Below, piece after piece: positions 16,917 through 25,500 of a stretch of DNA of 64,000 bases. Made by a program: the position numbers and the translations under genes. The stretch spans positions 5,208,001-5,272,000 of the forward strand of contig NZ_VIVK01000001.1 in assembly GCF_007828865.1 (NCBI RefSeq), in the 5' to 3' direction. Every line of letters begins with the position of its first letter. Position 1 is the stretch's first letter. The stretch is from Kribbella amoyensis (lineage in GTDB: Bacteria; Actinomycetota; Actinomycetes; Propionibacteriales; Kribbellaceae). The notes under the pieces are model-generated. The model did no database searches. It had not been told where the DNA came from and saw only the letters and a program-made list of their open reading frames with translations.

Positions 16917-17022
16917 CCGGCCGGCGGGGAAACTCCGGTTGGAGTGACCGGGAAAGCCGATCCACCGCTACGGTTACCTCCCAGACGTGTGTGCAGAGCA
17001 ACGGAGAGGCAGCCCGCAGCAG

Positions 17023-17715
17023 ATGACCCGACGACTCGAGCTCACCCCCGGGGGACCCAGCGGCCGGCGCACCCTCGCCGAGGAGGCCGCAGCCGAGTTG
17101 CACGAGCTCATCCTGTCCGGCGAACTGCCGAGCGGGACCGCGTTGCGGCTGGAGGAACTGGCCAAGCGGCTGGACATGAGCCAGATGCCGATCCGGGAAG
17201 GGCTGCGCCGGATGCAGGCGCTCGGGCTGGTCGAGATCGTGCCGCACAAGGGGGCCTGGGTCCGCGAGTTGTCGATGGACGATCTGCGCGACACGCACCA
17301 GACCCGGCTCTCGCTGGAGACGCTGGCGGTCCGCGCGGCGGCGACCCGGTTCTCCGACAGCGACGCCTCGCTGGCCCGCACCGCGTTGGCCGAGCACGTC
17401 CGGTTGTCGAAGGCGGGCGACATCATCGCCTCCCGGCAGGCACACACCGAGTTCCACTTCGCGATCTACCGCGCGGGCGGTTCCCGCTGGCTGCCGCGGG
17501 CGATCGAGCCGGTCTGGCAGAACAGCGAGCGGTACCGGTTCGGGTCCCGGCAGACCAAGGCGAGGATCGAGCAGACCCGGCGCGAGCACCAGGCGATCCT
17601 GGACGCGTGCCTGGCGCACGACGAGAGCGGTGCCGAGACGGCGTTGCGCTCGCACCTCGAGGGCGCGATGCAGCGCATCACCCAGACGATGGAACGGCGC
17701 TCGAAGAAGTCCTGA
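17023..17715 (+). CDS. GntR-family regulator with FCD domain (copy 2, paralogue of 11547)
   Basis: Transcription factor of 230 residues aligning end to end with the regulator at 11547. Shared blocks include ILSGELPSG, RLDMSQMP-REGLRR, GAWVREL, FHFA-YRAGGS and IEPVWQNSERYRFGSRQT; by eye about two thirds of positions are identical. ATG 17023 matches the paralogue's N-terminus (MT-RLEL); a GTG at 16987 is in frame but has no ribosome site. GGAGAGG at 17003-17009 is somewhat distant. The duplicate recognition helix predicts a common DNA site, while differences in the FCD domain may tune effector response. Confidence 0.9.
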   Translation: MTRRLELTPGGPSGRRTLAEEAAAELHELILSGELPSGTALRLEELAKRLDMSQMPIREGLRRMQALGLVEIVPHKGAWVRELSMDDLRDTHQTRLSLETLAVRAAATRFSDSDASLARTALAEHVRLSKAGDIIASRQAHTEFHFAIYRAGGSRWLPRAIEPVWQNSERYRFGSRQTKARIEQTRREHQAILDACLAHDESGAETALRSHLEGAMQRITQTMERRSKKS

Positions 17716-17716
17716 C

Positions 17717-17747
17717 CCGTCCTTCTCACTTTCCTGGAGAAGGACGG
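17717..17747. terminator. Bidirectional terminator hairpin
   Basis: CCGTCCTTCTC (17717-17727) and GAGAAGGACGG (17737-17747) form an 11-bp perfect stem with a 9-base loop. It begins two bases after the regulator stop and lies 28 bases from the stop of the convergent gene. There is no U-tract. Confidence 0.7.
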
Positions 17748-17775
17748 ATCGGCCTGTTCGGCTGGTTCGGTCGGT

Positions 17776-18240
17776 TCAGTCGGCGAGGCGGGCCGGGAAG
17801 CCGCCGGTGGCGATCGGGCTCCAGCTCGTCGGGGTGATCCGGATCAGGCACTTGCCCTGCTTCACCATCGCCTCGCGGTACTCGTCCCAGTCCGGGTGCT
17901 CACCGGAGATCGCGCGGAAGTAGTCGACCAGCGGCTCGACCGCGTCCGGCAGGTCGATCACCTCGCCGGTCCCGTCGACCTGGACCCAGGCGCCGTTCCA
18001 GTCGTCGGACAGCACCAGCACGCTGGTCCGCGTGTCCCGGTGCACGTTCTTGCTCTTGGCCCGCTCCGGGTACGAGGAGATGACGATCCGGCCCTGCTCG
18101 TCGACCCCGCCCGACACCGGCGAGGCCTGCGGCGACCCGTCCTGGCGGCGGGTGATCAGCAGCATGTGGTGACGCGGCCGGACGAACTCGAGCAGCCCGG
18201 CCAGGTCCGTGGTGGTGTTGGTCGCAATCGATCTCGGCAT
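17776..18240 (-). CDS. PPOX-class (probable F420-dependent) oxidoreductase
   Basis: Split beta-barrel flavin/deazaflavin-binding protein of 154 residues. The order LLITRRQDGSPQASPVSGGVDEQGRIVISSYPERAKSKNVHRD matches pyridoxamine-phosphate-oxidase-like proteins of the F420-dependent group (TIGR03618-like), which are abundant in actinobacteria. The conserved basic RAKSKN-x-RD segment would contact the cofactor phosphate. Substrate and cofactor (FMN, F420 or biliverdin) cannot be separated by eye. It ends against the terminator shared with the FCD regulator. Confidence 0.8.
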   Translation of the reverse strand: MPRSIATNTTTDLAGLLEFVRPRHHMLLITRRQDGSPQASPVSGGVDEQGRIVISSYPERAKSKNVHRDTRTSVLVLSDDWNGAWVQVDGTGEVIDLPDAVEPLVDYFRAISGEHPDWDEYREAMVKQGKCLIRITPTSWSPIATGGFPARLAD

Positions 18241-18253
18241 ACCCCAACCCTTA

Positions 18254-18637
18254 TCAGGCCACCGGAGTCTCGTGCACGCTCAGCCACCGTACGCCGTGCC
18301 GCGCGCCCTCGTCCGGTACGAGGACCGCGGTGACCCGGCGGAGCGAGGTGGGGGAGTGCCGTTCGAGGAAGCGCACCACCGAGGCGTCCGCGGTACGGAT
18401 CACCACCTCGAACTCCTCGATCCCGATGGTCATCCCCGGGACCGCGTTCCGCGCGCCGGCCAGCGCCCGCGTCAACGTCGGCAGGTCGAGTGTCCGGCCC
18501 TCGATCGTGACCAGGCTGAACTCCGGCCGGTGCATCGCCTCGAACGTCGCCAGCACCTCCGGATCCGCCTCGCTGCCGAGCCAGGCGGCCAGGTCGTCGT
18601 GGTGCCGGCGGACCTCGGCCTCGAGCAGATCGGTCAT
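18254..18637 (-). CDS. Hypothetical small alpha+beta protein (possibly SnoaL/DUF4440-like)
   Basis: 127-residue protein with a helical N-terminus (HHDDLAAWLGSEADPEVLATFEAMH) and beta strands carrying FEVVIRTADASVVRFLERHS, reminiscent of the NTF2-like/DUF4440 fold. I do not recognise a catalytic motif. The frame is open far upstream, but ATG 18637 overlaps the stop of the upstream hypothetical gene (ATGA at 18634-18637), which is the best evidence for this start and for an operon of two. Function unknown. Confidence 0.65.
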   Translation of the reverse strand: MTDLLEAEVRRHHDDLAAWLGSEADPEVLATFEAMHRPEFSLVTIEGRTLDLPTLTRALAGARNAVPGMTIGIEEFEVVIRTADASVVRFLERHSPTSLRRVTAVLVPDEGARHGVRWLSVHETPVA

Positions 18638-19164
18638 CCGCGGACCTCCCGTCGCAGGTCGTCCAGGGTGACGACGGACTCGAGCTCGGCATCGCTCAAC
18701 TGGTTGATCAGTGCCTTGGCCCGCTGCGCCTCGGGTGTGGTCGGCAGCGCGCCGGCCAGCAGGTCGGGCAGCAGCAGCTCGTACCCGCAGCGGGCGCGCG
18801 GGGTGTACCGATGCCGGGTCCGCGCCACCGCGGACGCCACCCGGATCGCATGCTCGTTGCCCGGAGCAACGTCCGGCCGATCGGTCTCGCGCGCGGCGAA
18901 CCGGAACCCGTTCGCCAGCTCGCACCGCGAACACCCGGTCGGCCCGGCGCCCAGCGAGGACCCGCACTCCGCGCACGTGGACCGCTTCAGCGCGGCGTCC
19001 ACCACGCGCCAGTCGAACTCGGACGGATCCTGCAGCACGATCTCGGCCAGGCCGTCCTCGTCCGCGGTACCGAGCTGCGTGCGCAACGCCTGCCAAGCGG
19101 CGTCGATGCTGTCCTCCACCTCACGCAGCGCCGCCCGGAACCGCGGATGCTCGATCCTCGACAT
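18634..19164 (-). CDS. Hypothetical protein with internal zinc ribbon
   Basis: 176-residue protein. A predicted zinc ribbon is seen around residues 64-80 (CAECGSSLG then CSRCE), flanked by helical segments. The C-terminal part (AKALINQLSDAELESVVTLDDL) is helical. I do not recognise the family. It forms an operon with the gene at 18254. A -10-like TAAGCT lies six bases before the ATG, suggesting a leaderless transcript. Confidence 0.65.
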   Translation of the reverse strand: MSRIEHPRFRAALREVEDSIDAAWQALRTQLGTADEDGLAEIVLQDPSEFDWRVVDAALKRSTCAECGSSLGAGPTGCSRCELANGFRFAARETDRPDVAPGNEHAIRVASAVARTRHRYTPRARCGYELLLPDLLAGALPTTPEAQRAKALINQLSDAELESVVTLDDLRREVRG

Positions 19165-19170
19165 GCGGTG

Positions 19171-19176
19171 AGCTTA
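19171..19176 (-). promoter_or_regulatory. Possible -10 (TAAGCT) of leaderless transcript for the gene at 19164
   Basis: On the minus strand TAAGCT is followed by CACCGC and then the ATG at 19164. The six-base spacing and absence of a ribosome site match leaderless actinobacterial genes. Confidence 0.4.
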
Positions 19177-19274
19177 GGTCCTGTCCGGCAATCCCCGTCT
19201 GCTGCCCGGCTCGCCACGGCGCTGGACTATTAGACAAGACCTAGTGGTCATCCTGGTTTGCCCCGCGTGCTTTG

Positions 19275-19280
19275 TACTCT
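19275..19280 (+). promoter_or_regulatory. Possible -10 (TACTCT) of leaderless transcript for the gene at 19287
   Basis: TACTCT is followed by six bases and GTG at 19287. This supports GTG over the in-frame TTG at 19272. Confidence 0.4.
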
Positions 19281-19286
19281 TCGTGC

Positions 19287-19883
19287 GTGAGTCAGTACTC
19301 CAGTCCACCGCAGGCCGAATTCCGGATGGCCGGCAGCACCCACGGCCGGGCGTTGGCGCCGATGGTGCTGCTGCTCGTCCTGTTGGCGGTCGTGCTCCTG
19401 CTGCTCGGGTCGCTCGGCGGTCTGCTCGTCGGGATCCTGGTCAGCGTGCTCGGGACCGGCCTCGCCTTGGCGTACCTGCTGGTGAAGCTCCGCCGGACGG
19501 TCGCCGCGAACGTGCTGCGCCTCGACGGCTACGGGATCCACTGGGAGGCCGGCGGGGGAGTCGTCCACCAGCTGGCCTGGCCCGACCTGACCGGGATCGG
19601 CCCGGTCAACGTCCAGCTCACCCCGCGCCGGCGGCTTCACGTCGGCCCGGTCCCGCGGTCCTACCAGGCGTCGATGACCGACCACGGGCTGCACGGCTGG
19701 TCGATGGTCACGCTGCCGGCCCAGGTCCCGGCGGTGATGCGCCAGGCACTGACCGCGATGCCGGTCGACCAGGCGTCCGGAAAGCGGCACATCGGTGTCC
19801 CGCTGGCCTCCTTCGACCCTTCCTGGCCACAAGGCCCGATCGGCGCCTGGATCCGCGCGTACCGCCCTGATCTGCTGCCCTGA
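19287..19883 (+). CDS. Membrane-anchored hypothetical protein (PH-like/DUF2550-like)
   Basis: 198-residue protein with two adjacent hydrophobic helices near residues 25-65 (a VLLLLGSLGGLLVG stretch among them), followed by a soluble beta-rich domain containing VLRLDGYGIHWEAGGG and LAWPDLTGIGPV. That pattern resembles bacterial PH-like domains anchored by two N-terminal helices. GTG 19287 is chosen because of the leaderless -10. It ends about 80 bases before the SOS cassette start and is not obviously related to it. Function unknown. Confidence 0.65.
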   Translation: MSQYSSPPQAEFRMAGSTHGRALAPMVLLLVLLAVVLLLLGSLGGLLVGILVSVLGTGLALAYLLVKLRRTVAANVLRLDGYGIHWEAGGGVVHQLAWPDLTGIGPVNVQLTPRRRLHVGPVPRSYQASMTDHGLHGWSMVTLPAQVPAVMRQALTAMPVDQASGKRHIGVPLASFDPSWPQGPIGAWIRAYRPDLLP

Positions 19884-19928
19884 TCTGCTGACCTGAGCCC
19901 GGCGTGACCGGGCCGGTGGACGGCCCGA

Positions 19929-19957
19929 TTGACATGTTCGAACAGGTGTTCGAACAT
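19929..19957 (+). promoter_or_regulatory. SOS promoter of the imuA'-imuB-dnaE2 cassette with LexA box
   Basis: The LexA box TCGAACAGGTGTTCGA (19938-19953) matches the actinobacterial TCGAAC-N4-GTTCGA consensus at all 12 fixed positions. It lies inside the spacer of a promoter with perfect -35 TTGACA (19929-19934), 17-base spacing and -10 GAACAT (19952-19957). GTG 19964 follows six bases later, so the mRNA is probably leaderless and LexA would block polymerase directly. Confidence 0.9.
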
Positions 19958-19963
19958 GGATCT

Positions 19964-20815
19964 GTGACGGGGAATCCAGCGGTCGACGAGGCGCGACCGG
20001 CTCAGCCGAGCCGGGTCACCGCGCTGGATCAGGCACGCACGCTGCTGGCGCGCGCCAAGGAGCAGAAGGCGGCCCGGCTGCGGGCGGCCGAGGAGGAGCA
20101 GGCGGCGCCGGTGCCACTCGGCCGCGGCCGTGAGGTGATCGCGCCGCGGACGACCGAGAGCCGGGTGCAGCAGGCGCTCGACACCGCGAGCATCGACCGG
20201 GCGCTGCCGACCCTGCCGGCGGTCTCCGAGCTGCTTTCCGGTGCCCCCTTGCGCGGCGGCGCGGTGTACTCCGTGCGGGGGTCGGCCGCGTTGGTGATGG
20301 CGATGATGGCCGGTCCGTCCGCCGACGGGGCCTGGTGCGGGGTGGTCGGGATGCCGTCGTTCGGCGTCGAGGCGGCCCGCGCGCTCGGCGTCGATCTCGA
20401 GCGGCTGGTGCTGGTGCCCGACCCGGAGCGGGACTGGCTGAGTGTGGTCGCGGCGCTGGTGGACGCGTTGACCGTCGTGGTGGTCCGGCCGCCGGGCGAG
20501 GTCACGCCGGGGGAGGCGTCCCGGCTGGCGGCCAGGTTGCGGACGCGCGGGGCGCTGCTGATCGCGGTCGGGTCCTGGCCGGGGAGTGAAGCTCGGCTGG
20601 AGGTTCAGGGCAACACCTGGACCGGACTGGGGGCCGGTGAGGGCTATCTCACCGCCCGCCAGGCCACCGTCGCCGTCACCGGCCGCGGTGCCGCCGTCCG
20701 GCCGACCCGCCACCATCTCTGGCTCCCGGCGCTGGACGGTGCGATCCGTTCCGTCGAGCCCCAGGCCACGCCGTTGTCGGAGACCCCTGCCTGGCAACAG
20801 GAGGCGACCGGCTGA
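19964..20815 (+). CDS. imuA': ImuA' (RecA-like accessory factor of SOS mutagenesis)
   Basis: 283-residue protein of the actinobacterial ImuA'/SplB group, which acts with ImuB and DnaE2 in damage-induced translesion synthesis. The core is RecA-like but Walker A is degenerate (VYSVRGSAALVMAMMAG), as expected for ImuA'. The N-terminal segment is helical and charged (ARAKEQKAARLRAAEEEQ). The longer frame starting at 19904 would run through the LexA box; GTG 19964 fits the promoter and is preferred. The stop overlaps the imuB start by one base. Confidence 0.88.
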   Translation: MTGNPAVDEARPAQPSRVTALDQARTLLARAKEQKAARLRAAEEEQAAPVPLGRGREVIAPRTTESRVQQALDTASIDRALPTLPAVSELLSGAPLRGGAVYSVRGSAALVMAMMAGPSADGAWCGVVGMPSFGVEAARALGVDLERLVLVPDPERDWLSVVAALVDALTVVVVRPPGEVTPGEASRLAARLRTRGALLIAVGSWPGSEARLEVQGNTWTGLGAGEGYLTARQATVAVTGRGAAVRPTRHHLWLPALDGAIRSVEPQATPLSETPAWQQEATG

Positions 20816-22455
20816 TGGACCACGTTCTCTCTCCTCCGGCCGATGCCCGCGGGAAGGACCGGGAGCAGACCCGGACGATGGTGGTGTGGGTGCCGGACTG
20901 GCCGGTGACGGCGGCGGCCACGGCGGCCGGGCATCCACCGGACACCCCGGTCGCGGTGCTGGTGAAGGGCAAGGTGCTGGCGAGTTCGGCCGCCGCCCGG
21001 GCCGAGGGAGTGCGGCGCGGATTGAAGGCGCGGGACGCCCAGTCGCGGTGCCCGGAGCTGGCGGTGTTCAAGTACGACCCGGTGATCGACGCCCGCGCGT
21101 TCGACCCGGTGATCGGCTGCCTGGAGGCGCTGACCCCGGGCATCCAGGTGATCCGGCCCGGCATGTGCGCGCTGAAGGCCCGCGGCCCGAGCCGGTACTA
21201 CGGGAGCGAGCCGGCCGCCGCGGAGAAGCTGCTCGACCGGCTGGAGACGTTCGAGGTCCCGGGCAGCCGGGTCGGGATCGCCGATGGCCCGTTCGCCGCG
21301 GAGCAGGCCGCCCGGACCGCCTCGGAGCGGAGCAGGGTGCACGTGGTGCCACCGGGTGGTTCGGCCGAGTTCCTCGCGCCGCTCACCGTCGACGCGCTGG
21401 AGCGGCCCGAGCTGACCGATCTGCTCCGCCGGCTCGGTCTGCGGTCGCTCGGCGCCTTCGCGCGGCTGCCGGCGACCGAGGTGCTGACCCGGTTCGGTCC
21501 TGACGGCGCGTTCGCGCACCGGCTGGCCCGGGGTGGTGACGACCGGCCGGTGGTGGCCCGGGAGGTGCCGCCCGAGCTGGCCCGCAAACTGGACTTCGAG
21601 CCGGCCGTGGACCGGGTCGACCAGGTCGCGTTCGCGGTCCGGGCAGTCGCGGACGAGCTGATCGATCGGCTGACCGAGCTCGGCCTGGTCTGCACGACGC
21701 TGCGGATCGAGGTCGGCACCGAGTCCGGCCGGGTGCACGAGCGGGAGTGGTTGCACCCGCGCTGGTTCAGCGCCGCGGACGTGGTCGACCGGGTCCGCTG
21801 GCAGCTCCAGGGCAGCGGGACGGCGACCAGCGAGCTGACCTCGCCGGTGGTGAGGCTGCGGCTGATCCCCGAGCAGGTCGACCCGGTCGGTGCGCACGTC
21901 GACGGGCTGTGGGGCGGCGGTCCGGACGAGCGGATCCACCGGGCCCTGTCCAGGGTGCAGAGCATGCTCGGCCACGGTGCCGTCGTCACCGCGGTGGTCG
22001 GCGGCGGCCGGGGATTCGTCGAGCGGCAGACCCTGGTCCCGTGGGGCGACCGGCCGATCCCGGCGCGTTCCCCGGACGAGCCGTGGCCGGGTTCGCTGCC
22101 GGCCATCTCGGGGACGCCGAACCGGTGGCCGACCCCGGCGCCGAGCACGGTGTACCCGTCCCCGCTGCCGGCTCTCGTCCTGGCTGCCGACGGCCGGCAG
22201 ATCGCCGTGAGTGCCCGCGGTCTGCTGTCCGGCGACCCGGCCGCCTTCCGGCTCGAGCCGGCGCCCCAGGTGGCCGACAGCAGCAAGCTGCATCCGATCA
22301 CCGCCTGGGCCGGGCCGTGGCCGGTGGAGGAGCGCTGGTGGGACGAGGAAGCCACCAATCGGCTGGCCCGGTTCCAGTTCGTCACCGCCGAGGGCCGGGC
22401 CTGGCTCTTCACCATCCGCAACACCAACTGGTACCTGGAGGCGAGCTATGACTGA
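20815..22455 (+). CDS. imuB: ImuB, catalytically inactive Y-family polymerase homologue
   Basis: 546-residue Y-family protein that in mycobacteria bridges the beta clamp and DnaE2. The palm begins at VVWVPDWPVTAA, where active Y-polymerases have the DxD metal aspartates; these are not in place, matching ImuB as a non-catalytic hub. The thumb/little-finger region with ERPELTDLLRRLGLRSLGAFARLP is typical. It is coupled to imuA' by a TGATG overlap and precedes dnaE2 by 45 bases, so it is co-expressed under LexA. Confidence 0.9.
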   Translation: MDHVLSPPADARGKDREQTRTMVVWVPDWPVTAAATAAGHPPDTPVAVLVKGKVLASSAAARAEGVRRGLKARDAQSRCPELAVFKYDPVIDARAFDPVIGCLEALTPGIQVIRPGMCALKARGPSRYYGSEPAAAEKLLDRLETFEVPGSRVGIADGPFAAEQAARTASERSRVHVVPPGGSAEFLAPLTVDALERPELTDLLRRLGLRSLGAFARLPATEVLTRFGPDGAFAHRLARGGDDRPVVAREVPPELARKLDFEPAVDRVDQVAFAVRAVADELIDRLTELGLVCTTLRIEVGTESGRVHEREWLHPRWFSAADVVDRVRWQLQGSGTATSELTSPVVRLRLIPEQVDPVGAHVDGLWGGGPDERIHRALSRVQSMLGHGAVVTAVVGGGRGFVERQTLVPWGDRPIPARSPDEPWPGSLPAISGTPNRWPTPAPSTVYPSPLPALVLAADGRQIAVSARGLLSGDPAAFRLEPAPQVADSSKLHPITAWAGPWPVEERWWDEEATNRLARFQFVTAEGRAWLFTIRNTNWYLEASYD

Positions 22456-22500
22456 CGTCTTCGGTGCCGGTCGGCCGTCAGCGGTTGGCGGTGAGCGCTG

Positions 22501-25500
22501 ATGGGCTGGGACAACCCGCCGATCCCGTGGTCGGAGCTGGAGCGCCGGCTGTCGGACCGGTCCCGGCCGCCGTCGCCCGCGGACGAGTTGCTGGAGGCCG
22601 ACGGCGGGGACGGGCCGGCCTGGTCGCGGCACCGCCCGCCGTACGACCCGGATCCGGCCGACAAGCCGAAGCCGCCCGACGGCCCGGTGGTGCCGTACGC
22701 CGAGCTGCACTGCCACTCGTACTACAGCTTCCTCGACGGGGCGTCCTCGCCGGAGCAACTGGTCGAGGAGTCCGTCCGGCTCGGGCTGAGCGGGCTCGCG
22801 CTGACCGACCACGACGGCTTCTACGGTGTGGTCCGGATGGCCGAGGCCGCCGAGGAGTACGCGAGTCTGCGGACCGTGTTCGGCGCCGAGCTCTCGCTCG
22901 ACCTGACCAAACCGCAGAACGGCATCGCCGATCCCGAGGGCAGCCACCTGCTCGTCCTCGCCGAGGGCCAGCAGGGGTACCACCGGCTGGCCGGCGCGAT
23001 CACCGAGGCGCAGCTGCGCGGGCAGGAGAAGGGCCGCCCGAGCTACGACCTGGAAGAGCTGGCCGCGATCGGCGAGGACAGCTGGCTGGTCCTCACCGGC
23101 TGCCGCAAGGGCCTGGTCCGGCGCGCCCTCGAGCTCGGGGGTCATGCCGACGGGCCGGCCGCGGCCGCCCGGGAGCTCGACCGGCTGACCGCGCTGTTCG
23201 GCCACGACCGGGTGGTGGTGGAGCTGATCGACCACGGCCTGCCCACGGACACCAGCCGGAACGCGATCCTGGCCCGGCTGGCCGCCGACCAGGGTCTCCC
23301 GGTCGTTGCCACGAACAACGTTCACTACGCGCAGCCACGCCGACACAAGCTGGCCGCCGCGATCGCCGCGGTCCGGGCCCGGCGGTCGCTGGACGCGATG
23401 GACGGCTGGCTCCCACCCGCCGGGACGGCCCACCTGCGTTCGGGGGAGGAGATGCTCGCCCGCTTCCATCGGTACGACGGAGCCGTCGCGCGGTCGGTGG
23501 AGCTGGCCGACCAGCTCGCGTTCAGCCTGCGCGCCGCCAAACCGAGCCTGCCGCACCAGGAGGTCCCACCGGGTTTCACCCCGATGGACTGGCTGAAGAA
23601 GCTGTGCCGTGACGGGGTGAAGAAGCGCTACGCGGACAAGCCGGCCGAGTTGTTCGAGGAGGCGGAGGTCCGGGTCGAGCGGGAGCTGACGGTGATCGAG
23701 GACTTGAAGTTCCCCGGGTACTTCCTGATCGTGCGCGACATCGTCATGTTCGCCAAGCGCAAGGGCATCCTGTACCAAGGCCGGGGCTCCGCGGCGAACT
23801 CGGTGGTCTGCTACGCGCTGGAGATCACCGCGATCGACCCGGTGTTCTACAACCTGCCGTTCGAGCGGTTCCTGTCCGCAGCCCGGGACGAGGAGCCGGA
23901 CATCGACGTGGACTTCGACTCCGACCGGCGCGAGGAGGTGATCCAGTACGTCTACGGCAAGTACGGCCGCCGCAACGCCGCCCAGGTCGCGAACGTGATC
24001 ACCTACCGCCCGAAGCTGGCCGTCCGCGACATGGCCAAGGCCCTCGGGTACAGCACCGGCCAGCAGGACGCCTGGTCCAAGCAGGTGGACGCGTGGGGCG
24101 CGGTCCGCAGCAGCATCGACCACGACATCCCGCCCCCGGTGGTGAAGCTGGCCGAGGACCTGCTGAAGTTCCCACGGCACCTCGGTATCCACTCCGGCGG
24201 CATGGTGCTCACCGACATCCCGGTCGGCCACGTCGTCCCGATCGAGCACGCCCGGATGGAGAACAGGACCGTCCTGCAGTGGGACAAGGACGACTGCGCC
24301 TGGATGGGCCTGGTCAAGTTCGACCTGCTCGGCCTCGGCATGCTCGCCGCCCTGCAGTACGCGATGGACCTGATCCGCGAGCACCTCGGCGAGGACTGGA
24401 CCCTGGACCGGATCCCGAAGGAGGAACGCGGCGTCTACGACCAGCTCTGCCACGCGGACTCGGTCGGCGTGTTCCAGGTGGAGAGCCGGGCCCAGATGAG
24501 TACGTTGCCGCGCTTGCGGCCGCGCAGCTTCTACGACCTGGCGATCGAGGTCGCGCTGATCCGGCCCGGCCCGATCCAGGGTGGCGCGGTGCACCCGTTC
24601 ATCCGCCGCAAACTCGGCGACGAACCGATCACCTATCTGCACCCGAAGCTGGAGCCCGTGCTCCGGCGGACCCTCGGGGTACCGCTGTTCCAGGAGCAGC
24701 TGATGCAGATCGCGATGACGGTCGGCGGCTGTACCGGCGAGGACGCGGATCTGCTCCGGCGGGCGATGGGGTCGAAACGCGGGGTGGAGAAGATCTCGTC
24801 CCTGCGCGCCAAGCTGTACGACGGGATGGCCGAGCACGGCATCACCGACGACACGGCCGACCAGATCTACGAGAAGATCGAGGCGTTCGCCAACTTCGGG
24901 TTCGCCGAGTCCCACTCGATCAGCTTCGCCCTGCTCGTCTACGCCAGCACCTGGCTCCGCCTGCACTACCCGGCCGCCTTCCTCGCCGCTCTGCTCCGCG
25001 CCCAGCCGATGGGTTTCTACTCACCCCAGTCCCTGGTCGCCGACGCCCGCCGCCACGGCGTCACGGTCCACCGCCCCGACCTCCAGACCTCCCTCGCCCA
25101 CGCCACCCTCGAGCCGATCCCTGTCTCGGAGCTCGGTGAAGTTGCTGCCGGCAACGACAGCTGTCTGCTGCGGGAGCAGCCACCGGTGGGGGAGTTCGAC
25201 CCGAAGCGGCCGTTCGACGCGGACGCCCACCGGCGGGACGGGACGCACGCCGTCCTGCTCGGCCTCGCCGGCGTGAAGTCGATCGGGACCACGGTCGCCG
25301 AGGCGATCGTCGAGGAACGCGAGAAGAACGGCCTCTACACGGACATGGCCGACCTGGTCCGCCGTACCGGCCTGACCGCGGCCCAGGTCGAGGCGCTGGC
25401 GACAGCGGGCGCGTTCGACTCCTTCGGCCTCTCCCGCCGCCAAGCCCTGTGGAACGCGGGCCGCGCCGCCGAGGAACGCCCCGGCCACCTCACCGGAGTC

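Noticed and set aside
20644..24966. 1440-codon open frame on the minus strand opposite imuB/dnaE2
   Set aside because: Shadow of the plus-strand genes in high-GC DNA. Its translation is rich in Arg, Gln, His and Pro without domains, while the opposite strand encodes complete conserved proteins.
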